From Halobacillus litoralis (GTDB taxonomy: Bacteria > Bacillota > Bacilli > Bacillales > Halobacillaceae), in the NCBI RefSeq assembly GCF_009856445.1, contig NZ_WMFA01000005.1:1-64000 (forward strand): 64,000 nt of DNA, given 5' to 3'. A model generated the notes under the pieces. That model was not told the origin of the DNA and did not search any database. It was given only the letters and a program-made list of their open reading frames with translations. The stretch's first letter is position 1; each line of letters starts with the position of its first letter. Positions 17,278 through 26,658 of the stretch are shown piece after piece. The position numbers and the translations under genes were made by a program.

Positions 17278-18381
17278 TTAACCGTTCTGTCTTCTGCTTA
17301 AGATGTGTTGACCATTTTGAAGGAATTGACTGCGGGACCTGCGCATACGTTCAATTCGCTCTTCTGCCATACGGTCTGCGGCTGCATATGTTGGAATGTT
17401 ATCCCGACGTGAAATTTCAAATACGCGTGATACGTTGTCATAGATCGTTTCTACTCGCTTCATCGCACGATCTTTATTATACCCGTGCAGCTCATCAGCT
17501 ACGTTGATGACGCCTCCAGCGTTAATGACATAATCCGGTGTATAAACGATGCCTTTTTCATGCAGAATATCGCCATGCTTGGTTTCTTTTAATTGGTTAT
17601 TCGCTGCACCAGCCACGACTTTCGCTTTCAGTTGAGGAATCGTTTCATCATTAATTGTCGCTCCAAGAGCACAAGGAGCGTAAATGTCGCAATCCACACT
17701 GTAAATATCGTCCGGATCAACCGCTTTTGCTCCAAATTCTTCTACTGCGCGCTGAACGGCTTCCTTATTGATATCTGTAACAATAAGGTTGGCTCCTTCC
17801 TCATGAAGGTGACGGCAAAGAGTGAAAGCGACATTTCCGACACCTTGGACAGCTACTGTTTTTCCTTCCAATGAATCTGTGCCGAATCCTTCTTTTGCTG
17901 CTGCTTTCATCCCACGATATACTCCGTAAGCAGTCACTGGAGATGGGTTTCCGGAAGAGCCGAAAGCTGGAGAGATTCCTGTCACATAATCCGTTTCTTC
18001 ATGAATCAAGTCCATATCCTGGACAGTTGTTCCTACATCCTCTGCAGTAATATAACGACCATTCAAGCCTTGAATATAGCGACCGAATGCACGGAACATT
18101 TCTTCATTTTTCTCTGTTTTAGGGTCTCCGATAATGACGGTTTTCCCTCCGCCAAGATTAAGTCCCGCTGCAGCATTTTTGTACGTCATCCCTTTTGCCA
18201 GACGCAGAGCATCTTCCACAGCATCATCTTCAGAAGCATATGTCCACATACGTGTTCCTCCGAGAGCAGGCCCTAGTGTTGTATCATGAATGGCAATGAT
18301 TGCTTTCAAACCGGATTGTTCATCTTGACAAAATAACAATTGCTCGTAATCGTACTCTTGCATATAGCTGAAAATTTTCAT
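17278..18381 (-). CDS. bcd: Leucine (branched-chain amino acid) dehydrogenase
   Basis: A 367-residue Glu/Leu/Phe/Val dehydrogenase doing NAD-dependent oxidative deamination of leucine, valine and isoleucine to the keto acids used by the Bkd complex. The substrate domain has [10 protein letters not shown], then [20 protein letters not shown] with the catalytic Lys. The NAD fold is [21 protein letters not shown] (about 182-202). ATG at 18381 has GAGGAAAC upstream. It is the second gene of the operon. Length and order match B. subtilis bcd (yqiT). Confidence 0.95.
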   Translation of the reverse strand: MKIFSYMQEYDYEQLLFCQDEQSGLKAIIAIHDTTLGPALGGTRMWTYASEDDAVEDALRLAKGMTYKNAAAGLNLGGGKTVIIGDPKTEKNEEMFRAFGRYIQGLNGRYITAEDVGTTVQDMDLIHEETDYVTGISPAFGSSGNPSPVTAYGVYRGMKAAAKEGFGTDSLEGKTVAVQGVGNVAFTLCRHLHEEGANLIVTDINKEAVQRAVEEFGAKAVDPDDIYSVDCDIYAPCALGATINDETIPQLKAKVVAGAANNQLKETKHGDILHEKGIVYTPDYVINAGGVINVADELHGYNKDRAMKRVETIYDNVSRVFEISRRDNIPTYAAADRMAEERIERMRRSRSQFLQNGQHILSRRQNG

Positions 18382-18392
18382 TATGTTTCCTC

Positions 18393-19295
18393 CTATTGTT
18401 GACTGGCTTGTAGAGCTAAAGCCAGTGAATAAATTTTACTTTGAGCATCATCTGCCCTAGACGTCAATACGATTGGAGCTTTAGCCCCGCTGATCACGCC
18501 CGCCACTTTTCCTTTGGCGAAATATATAAATGATTTGTACAAGGCATTAGCCACTTCAATGGATGGCACGACGAGAATATCCGCCTGCCCCGCTACTTCG
18601 GATACAATTCCTTTTTGTTCTGCTGCTTTTGGATCGACCGCAATGTCAAAGGCAAGGGGACCATCTACGATACAGCCCTTCAGCTGCCCACGCCTGTTCA
18701 TTTGGGTAAGCATCGCAGCATCTTGAGTAGCTATCATGGAAGGATTCACTACCTCCACAGCTGCTAATGGGGCTACTTTCGGGTTTTCCCACCCTGCTCG
18801 AGTAGCTACTTCTACGGCATTATTGATGATTTGAACTTTCTCCTCCAAATTAGGAGCGATATTCATCGCAGCATCTGTAAGGTAGATCAGTTTATCCCTG
18901 CCCGGAATTTCAAATAATGCGACGTGAGACAGCACCGAACCTTTCCTGAGTCCGTACTCTTTATCCAGGACCGCTTTCAACAAAGATTTTGTATCAATAT
19001 GGCCTTTCATGACCACATGAGCTTCACCGGAATGGACAGCTTTCACAGCAACTCCTGCACTAACCCTTTCACTGGCATGAATCACTTCAATGCCCTCCTG
19101 AGATAAATCCAACCCCACAGCTTTTGATTTGTTTTCAATCTCCGTTTGATCTCCCACAAGAAAGAAATCAGCAAGGTTGGAAGCCCGGGCCATTTTCACT
19201 GCCTTCAATACTTCATCATCTGCTGCTTGAGCAACAGCGACCGTTTTAGGTGAACGGCGGTCTATTTGATCGACTAACTCATCTAACTTTTTCAT
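18393..19295 (-). CDS. ptb: Phosphate butyryltransferase
   Basis: A 300-residue phosphate acetyl/butyryltransferase family enzyme converting branched acyl-CoA to acyl-phosphate for Buk. Typical segments are [41 protein letters not shown] and [21 protein letters not shown], with [19 protein letters not shown] at the end. It is the first gene of the bkd operon. Its start lies about 30 bases downstream of a near-perfect sigma-54 promoter. Confidence 0.94.
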   Translation of the reverse strand: MKKLDELVDQIDRRSPKTVAVAQAADDEVLKAVKMARASNLADFFLVGDQTEIENKSKAVGLDLSQEGIEVIHASERVSAGVAVKAVHSGEAHVVMKGHIDTKSLLKAVLDKEYGLRKGSVLSHVALFEIPGRDKLIYLTDAAMNIAPNLEEKVQIINNAVEVATRAGWENPKVAPLAAVEVVNPSMIATQDAAMLTQMNRRGQLKGCIVDGPLAFDIAVDPKAAEQKGIVSEVAGQADILVVPSIEVANALYKSFIYFAKGKVAGVISGAKAPIVLTSRADDAQSKIYSLALALQASQQ

Positions 19296-19323
19296 GCGTC
19301 ACCTCTTCCCCTCTTCATAAACA

Positions 19324-19340
19324 TGCAATATTCATGCCAA
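19324..19340 (-). promoter_or_regulatory. Sigma-54 (SigL) -24/-12 promoter of the bkd operon
   Basis: The minus strand reads TTGGCATGAATATTGCA. It matches the -24/-12 consensus TTGGCACGnnnnTTGCW at all but one fixed position, with GG and GC ten bases apart. It lies 29 bases before ptb and just downstream of the gene for the sigma-54 activator BkdR. Confidence 0.9.
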
Positions 19341-19384
19341 CTCCAGTACCCATTAAAACAGGTTAGTCTTGAAGATTTTCACCT

Positions 19385-19398
19385 TGCAAAAGATTGCA
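19385..19398. promoter_or_regulatory. Candidate BkdR upstream activating site
   Basis: The perfect inverted repeat TGCAA-AAGA-TTGCA lies directly after the bkdR stop codon, about 45 bases upstream of the -24 element. Sigma-54 activators usually bind such palindromes upstream of the promoter; 45 bases is closer than the typical 80-150. Binding by BkdR is inferred from position only. Confidence 0.45.
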
Positions 19399-21474
19399 TT
19401 ATGAAAAATTCTGCATGCTGTTTTTGTCTAAATTATATTTTTCTAATTTGTAATATAAGTTTCGAATCGATATCCCTAAAGCTTTGGCTGTCTTTGTTTT
19501 ATTAAAATCATGAGACCGGTAAGCATCAGCAAGCAAACTTTTTTCATATTCATCAACGGCCTGCTGTAAGGTCTCTCCCAGCCAAGGAGCCTCTTCCTTT
19601 TGTCTTGCTGATTCAGTTGAGGCTTTTTTCAGTCGAGGAAGGTGCTCTACCTTAATGGTATCTTCCATATTTTCCATATAAATCATGGCCCGGCCGATAA
19701 TGTTTTCCAGCTCTCTGACATTTCCAGGCCAATCATATTCTTTCAACAAACGAAAAGCTTCCTCATCAATTGAGGTTACATGCCTTCCATAATCTTCATT
19801 CAATTTTTGGATCAAATGGTAAGTCAGAAGTTTGACATCTTCGATCCTTTCACGAAGGGGTGGAATGTATATCGGGAGCCGGTTCAGGCGATAGTACAGA
19901 TCTTCTCGGAAGTTCTTGTTCATAATTGCTTTTTCCAAGTTGACATTCGTTGCAGCAATTACACGGACATCTACATGAACAGGCTTTGTACCTCCGACAC
20001 GGATCATTTCATTCTCTTGGAGAACCCTCAGCAATTTCGCCTGCATCGGCAATGTCAATTCACCAATTTCATCAAGGAAAATACTCCCATGGTTCGCTTC
20101 TTCGAACAGTCCTTTTTTACCACCGCGTTTTGCACCTGAAAAAGCACCATCTTCGTAGCCAAATAGTTCACTTTCCAGTAAGGATTCAGCTATGGCCGCA
20201 CAATTGACTCGGATAAACTTATTATGGCGCCGCTTGCTCTCGTTATGAATCGCATGGGCGAAAAGTTCTTTCCCTGTCCCGGACTCTCCTCTCAACAATA
20301 CAGAAGCAGGTGTACGCGCACCAACTTTCGCTTGTTCAAGAGCCAAGGTCATTTCCTGAGAATCACCAATAATATCATCAAATGTGTACTTGGCTTCCAA
20401 ACTGCGTATGATTTGTCTGGCTCTTTTGAGTTCGCTCGTCAACGCCTGAATTTCGGAGACGTCATGAAGAACGCCGACACTACCCTTCAACTTCCCATCA
20501 ACAATGACAGGGGCCACATTAACGAGGACGTCTTTTTTTGAGGGGCCAACCTTCATCCGCACCCCTCGGACAGGCCTTCTGGTACGAAGGACTTTCATAT
20601 GCATACTTTCGCCTTCAGATATGTCGACCGTTGCCGGCTTCCCAACGATTTCTTCTTCTGAAAGTCCTGTAATCCTTGTATAAGCAGGGTTTATCATTAA
20701 ACCGCTTCCATTTTCATCGACAACAGAAATCGCCTCGTCTGAAGAATAAATGATGGCTTCGAGCATCGTTTTCACTTCTTTTAGGTCTGTGATTTCCTCA
20801 GCAAGGTTGACCACTTCCGTAATATCTTTGAAAACGGCAAACGCCCCAATCACTTTCTGATCCTGTCCAATCAGCGGAATACGAGTGGTTACTACTTTCT
20901 TCCCATTGCCTAAGGCAAGCTTCTGGTTCACTTCTTCCTCCCGGGAAGCAAGCACTTGGGGAAGCCTCGAATCCGGTATGATTTCATTTATGGGTTCTCC
21001 AATCATGGATGAACGCCCCATATCTACAATGCGCTCTGCACTACGATTGATGAACGAGATTTCGCCTTTTTCATCAATAACAATCATACCGTCGTGAATG
21101 CTGTTCAAGATCAAGTGCTGGTTTTCTGTCTGCTGCTTCAATTTTTGCACAAGCGTTTCTTTTTCTTCCAACAATTCTGCAGTTACATAAGCCACTGAAC
21201 CTGGAATCACGACCGTCGAACGCTTTCTGGTTTCCCGGATCTCATTGAACACACGCTCTTCCCCTGTAGCTTCGATCACAATATCAATTTCTTTATGTAT
21301 CCAATCCTGCCAACGGCGGTCTGTAGCAATTCCGTAACTCTCAGCAAGCGCGATCCCTGGTGCTTCCGGGTCGATGTCTGTTACCGCAACCACTAACATA
21401 CGGTCCATTTTCTTTAACAATTTCAACAGGGCGGTTCCGCCTTTCCCCGCTCCGACAATCAACACACGTTTCAT
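19399..21474 (-). CDS. bkdR: Sigma-54-dependent transcriptional activator BkdR
   Basis: A 691-residue enhancer-binding protein, the length of B. subtilis BkdR. The N-terminus carries a Rossmann-like sensor ([17 protein letters not shown]) followed by two PAS domains (about 130-240 and 250-360). The AAA+ domain has Walker A GESGTGKE, the sigma-54 contact loop GAFSGA (usually GAFTGA, a mild variant), Walker [12 protein letters not shown] and the arginine-finger region. A Fis-type helix-turn-helix ([20 protein letters not shown]) closes the protein. The frame extends upstream to 21567 but [10 protein letters not shown] at 21474 is the normal start. It drives the bkd operon from the adjacent -24/-12 promoter, probably on sensing branched-chain amino or keto acids. 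Confidence 0.94.
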   Translation of the reverse strand: MKRVLIVGAGKGGTALLKLLKKMDRMLVVAVTDIDPEAPGIALAESYGIATDRRWQDWIHKEIDIVIEATGEERVFNEIRETRKRSTVVIPGSVAYVTAELLEEKETLVQKLKQQTENQHLILNSIHDGMIVIDEKGEISFINRSAERIVDMGRSSMIGEPINEIIPDSRLPQVLASREEEVNQKLALGNGKKVVTTRIPLIGQDQKVIGAFAVFKDITEVVNLAEEITDLKEVKTMLEAIIYSSDEAISVVDENGSGLMINPAYTRITGLSEEEIVGKPATVDISEGESMHMKVLRTRRPVRGVRMKVGPSKKDVLVNVAPVIVDGKLKGSVGVLHDVSEIQALTSELKRARQIIRSLEAKYTFDDIIGDSQEMTLALEQAKVGARTPASVLLRGESGTGKELFAHAIHNESKRRHNKFIRVNCAAIAESLLESELFGYEDGAFSGAKRGGKKGLFEEANHGSIFLDEIGELTLPMQAKLLRVLQENEMIRVGGTKPVHVDVRVIAATNVNLEKAIMNKNFREDLYYRLNRLPIYIPPLRERIEDVKLLTYHLIQKLNEDYGRHVTSIDEEAFRLLKEYDWPGNVRELENIIGRAMIYMENMEDTIKVEHLPRLKKASTESARQKEEAPWLGETLQQAVDEYEKSLLADAYRSHDFNKTKTAKALGISIRNLYYKLEKYNLDKNSMQNFS

Positions 21475-21609
21475 TTCACCACACCCTGCAACTTTTTGCG
21501 TAACTTCATCGTATCCTATTCTGCATGTTTTAGCAAGTGTGTCTATAGTTCCAACGTGCCGTTCCATTTGATATACTTATTCATGGATTGAAATAAAGGA
21601 GTTACGAAC

Positions 21610-21846
21610 ATGCGATTAATTGCTTTACTTTTATTAGTTACCCCAGGTGTCCTCGCCGTTTATGGAATAAAATTGATTCGCGATGCTCTTTTCGGGGAAT
21701 TTCACCCCATCTTTTTTCACATCGCCATTCAAGGGCTTGCAGGGATTCTATTTGTCGTTGGAGGTTTGGCCTTCATTGGTGGCTTCATCCTCCACAGGGA
21801 CAGAAAGCGAAACTTGACCAAAGGTCGTTTCAAACAAAAAGATTAG
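21610..21846 (+). CDS. yqzF: DUF2627 membrane protein (YqzF)
   Basis: A 78-residue protein with two transmembrane helices (LIALLLLVTPGVLAVYGIKLI and IQGLAGILFVVGGLAFIGGFIL) and a basic tail (HRDRKRNLTKGRFKQKD). It fits the DUF2627/YqzF family. B. subtilis yqzF is also divergent from and next to bkdR. AAAGGAG precedes the ATG. Function unknown. Confidence 0.8.
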   Translation: MRLIALLLLVTPGVLAVYGIKLIRDALFGEFHPIFFHIAIQGLAGILFVVGGLAFIGGFILHRDRKRNLTKGRFKQKD

Positions 21847-21889
21847 ACCGTCGTGAAATACAACAACTGTGATGAAGGAGTTTTGCTCT

Positions 21890-23797
21890 GTGACAGAGTT
21901 TGAAATGTTTAGAAAGCAATATCCATTCGATTTGCTTTCTGAGGAAGAGTTTGATGAAGTTTTTGGTAAAGCCATGGTCAGGGAATTTTCAAAGAACGAA
22001 TTCATCATCCATGAAGATCAGGAAGATGACACCATTGATATTCACTTCATGGTCTCTGGACTTGCTAAGAACATCATGCACCGGTCGAACGGACGACAAT
22101 TATCGGTAAGGTTCTATTACCCGGGAGACCTGGTAGGTGTCATGATCCTACTCACAAGTGGAGAAATGCGTTTTTCTGTTCAGGCTTTAGAACCAATCAA
22201 GACCATTTGCTTTGAACGCGAATCCTTTTTGAAAGTGATGTCCAACAACAACCACTTTTCGAAAGTGGTGATGGATGGCATCAGCCATCTGATGAAAAGC
22301 TTATATGATGAAGTAAAATATAAAAGCTCTACAACAGATGAGCAGGATGATCGTGAACTTTATAAAAAACGTGCAGACGCTTATATGGAGCCACCTACGT
22401 TCATACATCCGGAAGCCTCGATTGAAAAAGCTGCCCGCATGTTACAACAGCAAAAGATTGAAGCTCTGATTGTGAGCGATGATCAGCAATCGTTGCTCGG
22501 TATGATTGGATATGGTGAAATACTAAAAGCTTACTTTGAGAACGATCACAAAAACCCAGTCAAAGCTTATATGTCTGAAGAAGCCTATGAGATTAATGAG
22601 CAGGAATTCATCTATGATGCTTTAAGTTATTTGAAACACCACCCTACAGAAATCATTCCTGTTCTGCATAAGGCCAAGGTTGTTGGAATTTTGAGGCAGT
22701 CCTCGTTTTTCACCATTAAAAATTCCGTGTACTTCGACCTCACTTATAAAATTTCAAATGCGATTTCTATAGAAGAAATTAAACCGTTATCACCGATTCA
22801 CAATGAAAGGTTCCAAAAATTCGTGGCGAGCTTGATTAAAGATCACATGTTCGCTTATGACATTGCGGAATTGATGACCAACTACAACGATCGTATCCAC
22901 AAACAAGTGGTGCAGATTGCAGAAGATGAAATGATTCGCGAAGGGTGTGGAGCACCACCTGTGAATTATTGTTTCCTGGTTATGGGCAGCGAAGGACGTA
23001 AAGAACAGGCATTTTCTACTGACCAGGACAACGCCATCATTCTTGCTGACTATGAGAACAGTAAGCATAAAGCGAAAATAGAAAAATACTTTGAAATCTT
23101 CACTAATAAAATTAACGATATGTTGAATGAATGCGGTTTTCCTTACTGCACAGGCGGAATTATGGCTAAGGAACCCAAATGGCGTCAGCAAATGAGTGAT
23201 TGGCACGGGAGTATCGACCAGTGGATCAACAAGATGGATGCAGAAGAAATCCGGGATTTCACTATTTTTATGGACTTTCGTCCGATCACAGGTGATTATT
23301 CCCTTGCGTATGATTTAAAGAAATATGTAACCAAACGTGTTCAGAAATCCTTAAATCTTCATCAGTTACTTATGAAAGATACACTTCGTTTCCGGGTCCC
23401 TGTCCAACCATTCGGAAGAATTTCAGGGATTGGTAAGAAACGGACGCTCAACTTGAAGAAATCAGCGATTATGCAAATCGTCAATGCGATCCGTATCTAC
23501 AGTATGAAATATGGAATTGAAGAGATTAATACCGTCAATCGGTTAGAAGCATTAGCCGAACAAGAGCGTTTCCACCCCCGGGATGTGGAAAATGCAAAAA
23601 CAGCTTTGCACCGGCTCATGTTGTTTAGGTTAAAGGCTAATCTCCAACAGCTGGACGACGAAGAACCATTGAGCAATGATTTAAAACTCGGGCCAATGAA
23701 AAAAGAAGAACGTCGATCACTCAGAGAAGCGCTCATTATCGCTAAGCGCCTGCAGCAGGTGCTGGAATTGAGCTATAACCGAAATCGGGTGGTATGA
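21890..23797 (+). CDS. CNBD/CBS/DUF294 nucleotidyltransferase-like signalling protein
   Basis: 635 residues. Residues 15-140 are a cyclic-nucleotide-binding-like (CRP) domain (FIIHEDQEDDTIDIHFMVSG, VRFYYPGDLVGVMILL). About 160-285 are a CBS pair. From 295 on are a DUF294 nucleotidyltransferase-like domain with GSEGRKEQAFSTDQDNA (the GS...DxD-like core) and its helical C-terminal DUF294_C domain. I chose GTG at 21890, nine bases after AAGGAG, over an ATG at 21869. It overlaps the exonuclease gene by 4 bases, implying translational coupling. Elsewhere this domain set often accompanies a DnaQ-like exonuclease and acetate uptake genes. The role is unknown; sensing of a nucleotide or adenylate charge is plausible. 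Confidence 0.85.
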   Translation: MTEFEMFRKQYPFDLLSEEEFDEVFGKAMVREFSKNEFIIHEDQEDDTIDIHFMVSGLAKNIMHRSNGRQLSVRFYYPGDLVGVMILLTSGEMRFSVQALEPIKTICFERESFLKVMSNNNHFSKVVMDGISHLMKSLYDEVKYKSSTTDEQDDRELYKKRADAYMEPPTFIHPEASIEKAARMLQQQKIEALIVSDDQQSLLGMIGYGEILKAYFENDHKNPVKAYMSEEAYEINEQEFIYDALSYLKHHPTEIIPVLHKAKVVGILRQSSFFTIKNSVYFDLTYKISNAISIEEIKPLSPIHNERFQKFVASLIKDHMFAYDIAELMTNYNDRIHKQVVQIAEDEMIREGCGAPPVNYCFLVMGSEGRKEQAFSTDQDNAIILADYENSKHKAKIEKYFEIFTNKINDMLNECGFPYCTGGIMAKEPKWRQQMSDWHGSIDQWINKMDAEEIRDFTIFMDFRPITGDYSLAYDLKKYVTKRVQKSLNLHQLLMKDTLRFRVPVQPFGRISGIGKKRTLNLKKSAIMQIVNAIRIYSMKYGIEEINTVNRLEALAEQERFHPRDVENAKTALHRLMLFRLKANLQQLDDEEPLSNDLKLGPMKKEERRSLREALIIAKRLQQVLELSYNRNRVV

Positions 23798-24537
23798 TGC
23801 TTCCAGTTGACTTACAAATCATCAAGTATCTGCTTTTTGAGAAACCCATGTACTATTTCAAGATAAAACCTTATTTGAAATGGCACACCTACCATGAATT
23901 AGAAAAGCAGCTGACCGTTTTCAATAAGAAAGGAAGCTTTCACGAGAAGTCATTAAAGGACCTGGACTATACCATCTTTGACCTTGAGACAACCGGTTTC
24001 CTACCAGAGATTGGGCATGAGATCATCTCCATAGGTGCCATCAGGCTACAGGGACTTCACGCTTGCCGAATGGAGAAGTTTCATCAGGTGATCCGTCCCA
24101 TTCGTCCTGTTAACAAACAAACGCTGCGGTTAACAGGGTTATCCCGCGATCGTCTCGATAATGCCAGTCCTTTTATTGAGGGTTTCCAAAACTTCATGCA
24201 GTTCAGTGAAGGTTCCGTTCTTGTAGCCCACCCTGCAAAATTTGATATGCGGTTTTTAAAGGCCATGCTGAGAAGATGGAAGCTTCCTGATTATGAACCA
24301 CACGTGATCGACTCCCAGCTTATGGCGCAATGGCTCCTGCCGAATGTCAGGCACCAGCTTGATCCTTTGCTAAAATATGTAGGTATTGAAAAAAGGGAAC
24401 GTCACCACGCATTGAATGATGCTATTATGACAGCCGAGTTATTTCGGTACTTGCTTTCAAAAACGATTGACTATGACGTTCACACATTAGAACAATTAAA
24501 TAAAGTATTGGCCCAACAGAAAAAAACGAAGCAGTGA
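23794..24537 (+). CDS. DnaQ-like DEDDh 3'-5' exonuclease
   Basis: 247 residues. After a 50-residue basic/aromatic lead comes an exonuclease III epsilon-like domain. Exo I is DYTIFDLETTGF (catalytic Asp, Glu), Exo II VLVAHPAKFDMRFL (Asp) and Exo III HHALNDAIMTAELF (His, Asp), so all DEDDh residues are present. It should degrade DNA or RNA 3' ends. It starts at ATG 23794 overlapping the CNBD/CBS gene by 4 bases (a second ATG at 23797). Its stop codon lies inside the terminator stem. It is not the replicative epsilon partner; target unknown. Confidence 0.88.
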   Translation: MMLPVDLQIIKYLLFEKPMYYFKIKPYLKWHTYHELEKQLTVFNKKGSFHEKSLKDLDYTIFDLETTGFLPEIGHEIISIGAIRLQGLHACRMEKFHQVIRPIRPVNKQTLRLTGLSRDRLDNASPFIEGFQNFMQFSEGSVLVAHPAKFDMRFLKAMLRRWKLPDYEPHVIDSQLMAQWLLPNVRHQLDPLLKYVGIEKRERHHALNDAIMTAELFRYLLSKTIDYDVHTLEQLNKVLAQQKKTKQ

Positions 24538-24560
24538 ATATCACTGCTTCGTTTTTCTTT
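24524..24560 (+). terminator. Terminator after the exonuclease gene
   Basis: The perfect 12-bp stem ACGAAGCAGTGA/TCACTGCTTCGT has a 3-base loop and is followed by TTTTTCTTTCTT. The exonuclease stop codon is within the stem. Confidence 0.92.
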
Positions 24561-24582
24561 CTTATTGAACAAACGCTCTTTA

Positions 24583-24736
24583 TACTTGAAGACTCAGTTT
24601 CGGGATGTTTTTGGTTTCGTTCCCTGTGTTGAGCGTCAGCGGCGGTCGCGCTCCTGCGGAAAGCGAGCTATTCCCTGCAGCCCCCATCTACTCACCAAAG
24701 AATCAAAATCAAGTCTTTAAAAACCCTGCCATATTC
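24583..24736. repeat. Non-coding repeat element, copy C (short, decayed)
   Basis: The left end GAAGACTCAGTTTCG is clear. The right end has decayed to AATCAAGTCTTTAA followed by CCCTGCCATAT, the outer flank seen in other copies. The core keeps GCGCTCCTGCGGAAAGCGAG and CTGCAGCCCCCATC. At about 150 bp it lacks the long inner modules. Confidence 0.7.
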
Positions 24737-24772
24737 TATAATAACTTCCCTCACCAATAAAAGTTAAGCTAT

Positions 24773-26122
24773 CTATTCAAAAAACGTTCGATACAACGAC
24801 TGGACAGCTTTGCCTAAGCTTTCGGACTTGACCCCGAACATCATCGAAACTTCCGAAGATCCCTGGTTAATCATTTCAATGTTAACCTCTGCTTCGCGGA
24901 AAGCTACGGCTGCCCGGCTGGCGATACCAATCGTTTGGTTCATCCCTTCCCCTACAATCATAATCATCGCCATTTCCCTTTCAATCAAGACCGTATCTAC
25001 TTCCAATTCATCTTTTATCCGCCTCACGACTTTCTCCTCTTTTTCAGGAGGAAGCTGATGTTCACGAATGACGACGGACATGTCATCGATTCCGGAAGGC
25101 GCGTGTTCAAAAGATACTTCTTCATCTTCTAAAATCTGAAGCAGTCTGCGACCGAATCCGATCTCACGGTTCATTAAGTATTTACTGACATATAAGTTCA
25201 AAAAACCATCATCACTTGCTATACCTACCACATGACTTTCTCTTTCAGGTAGATCAGCCACAATCATCGTTCCAGGAGCCGCAGGATTATTTGTGTTTTT
25301 TATGCAGACAGGAATCTTTTCTTTAAATGCAGGAATCAGAGCTTCATCATGAAAGACGGAGAAGCCTGCATAGGAAAGCTCACGCATTTCTCTGTAAGTC
25401 AAAGAAGTCAGCTCTTTTGGTTGATCTACGAACATCGGATTGACGCAATAGACCGAATCAACATCCGTAAAGTTTTCATACAGATCTGCTTTTAACCCTG
25501 CTGCAACAATGGAACCGGTAATATCTGATCCTCCGCGTGAGAATGTTACCAATTCTCCTTCAGGTGTAAACCCAAAAAATCCAGGAATGACTAAGATTTC
25601 GTTTCGATGCCTTAAGCTATACAATTTTTCAAAGCTTTCTTCTAACACCAACGCCCCGCCAGGTTGGTCCCGGACGAGAATCCCCGCCTCTTTGGGGTTC
25701 ACATACGATGCATCCGTACCCATCTTTTGCAAATAAGCACTTACAATATGAGCGGAACCATCCTCTCCACAAGCTTTTAAAGCATCAAGTGCATGCACAG
25801 AACCATCTTTCACCAACTTAATGGCCGAATCAATTTTATCCTTCACTTGTTCTGCTACGTGAAAGGAGAGATTCAAATCCTCTGTCATCGATTGAAAACG
25901 ATCAATGATTTTTTTATAGACGGCCTCATCCATCTGGTCCATCTGTATAGATGTACCTAATGCAATGAGGAGGTCCGTCACTTTATCATCTTCACTATGA
26001 CGTTTTCCCGGTGCTGACACCACAACCACACGGCGATCATCATCCAAATCAATAATATTCTTTACTTTTTTAATCTGCCCGGCATCTGCAAGAGAACTGC
26101 CTCCGAATTTTACGACTTTCAT
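24773..26122 (-). CDS. thrD: Aspartokinase III (YclM/ThrD type)
   Basis: A 449-residue aspartate kinase doing the first step to lysine, threonine, methionine and diaminopimelate (needed for wall and dipicolinate). The kinase domain has VVKFGGSSLADA at the start, FSRGGSDITGSIVAAGL and YENFTDVDSVY. The C-terminal third carries ACT domains (VVGIASDDGFLNLYVSK, AMIMIVGEGMN). The length and the SEDDKVTDLLIALG region fit the monofunctional class III enzyme of B. subtilis (YclM/ThrD) rather than DapG or LysC. It stands alone between a repeat and an AT-rich leader. It is not at this place in B. subtilis, so the gene has moved. Confidence 0.88.
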   Translation of the reverse strand: MKVVKFGGSSLADAGQIKKVKNIIDLDDDRRVVVVSAPGKRHSEDDKVTDLLIALGTSIQMDQMDEAVYKKIIDRFQSMTEDLNLSFHVAEQVKDKIDSAIKLVKDGSVHALDALKACGEDGSAHIVSAYLQKMGTDASYVNPKEAGILVRDQPGGALVLEESFEKLYSLRHRNEILVIPGFFGFTPEGELVTFSRGGSDITGSIVAAGLKADLYENFTDVDSVYCVNPMFVDQPKELTSLTYREMRELSYAGFSVFHDEALIPAFKEKIPVCIKNTNNPAAPGTMIVADLPERESHVVGIASDDGFLNLYVSKYLMNREIGFGRRLLQILEDEEVSFEHAPSGIDDMSVVIREHQLPPEKEEKVVRRIKDELEVDTVLIEREMAMIMIVGEGMNQTIGIASRAAVAFREAEVNIEMINQGSSEVSMMFGVKSESLGKAVQSLYRTFFE

Positions 26123-26336
26123 TGATACAACACCCCATTAGAGAACGAAAGTAATTAATAATTAATAATTAAGAATTGTATCACAAAAGGGGAGCAAAAT
26201 TGAATAATTTTTAGAAAAAAATCAGTTGAACGACGAAATTTGACGGAAACATGGGAATTTTTACATTTATTCTACAAATTTGTTACATCTTTTGGTATTT
26301 TTAGATATGATGGATGATAAGAGGAAGGGTGGTTCT

Positions 26337-26618
26337 ATGGTTTTAACAAGGGATGGTTTTGGGGGATGCAGGTATTATCCCGAGAATAGCGAATTATCCA
26401 TACTATGTACGTATGAAGATCAAGGACACACCTTTGTCATTATTCAATACCTGGACCTTCCTTTCAGTTACCGGCTAATCAACAGAGACGGCATATTTTT
26501 ATTAGAGGAAGAGCTTTTCAATTTCTTGGATAACCATATTGACGACATTGATGCAGGTATATATGAAGATGTTACTCTTGCCAAAGAGATCACTAAATTG
26601 ATGAAAACACAAAAATAA
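26337..26618 (+). CDS. Hypothetical protein, 93 residues
   Basis: I do not recognise this protein. It begins VLTRDGFGGCRYYPENSELS and is acidic, with a central aromatic stretch (HTFVIIQYLDLPFSYRL) and an acidic C-terminus (FLDNHIDDIDAGIYEDV). There is no signal peptide or membrane helix. Start ATG at 26337 has GAAGGGTGG just upstream; in-frame ATGs at 26307 and 26310 lack one. A possible -10 TATGAT lies near 26305. A terminator follows. It is convergent with spo0A. Good ribosome binding site and terminator make it a likely real gene. Confidence 0.6.
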   Translation: MVLTRDGFGGCRYYPENSELSILCTYEDQGHTFVIIQYLDLPFSYRLINRDGIFLLEEELFNFLDNHIDDIDAGIYEDVTLAKEITKLMKTQK

Positions 26619-26656
26619 AAGCACGAAAGATGTTTTTACATCTCTCGTGCTTTTTC
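26619..26656. terminator. Bidirectional terminator between the 93-residue ORF and spo0A
   Basis: GCACGAAAGATG/CATCTCTCGTGC forms a near-perfect stem with a T/A-rich loop. CTTTTTCG follows on the plus strand and TTTTATTTTTG on the minus strand, so it serves both converging genes. Confidence 0.88.
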
Positions 26657-26658
26657 GT

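Noticed and set aside
26123-26336. Lysine riboswitch or T-box upstream of aspartokinase
   Set aside because: No lysine aptamer core and no T-box sequence (AGGGTGGNACCGCG) is present on either strand; only an AT-rich leader.
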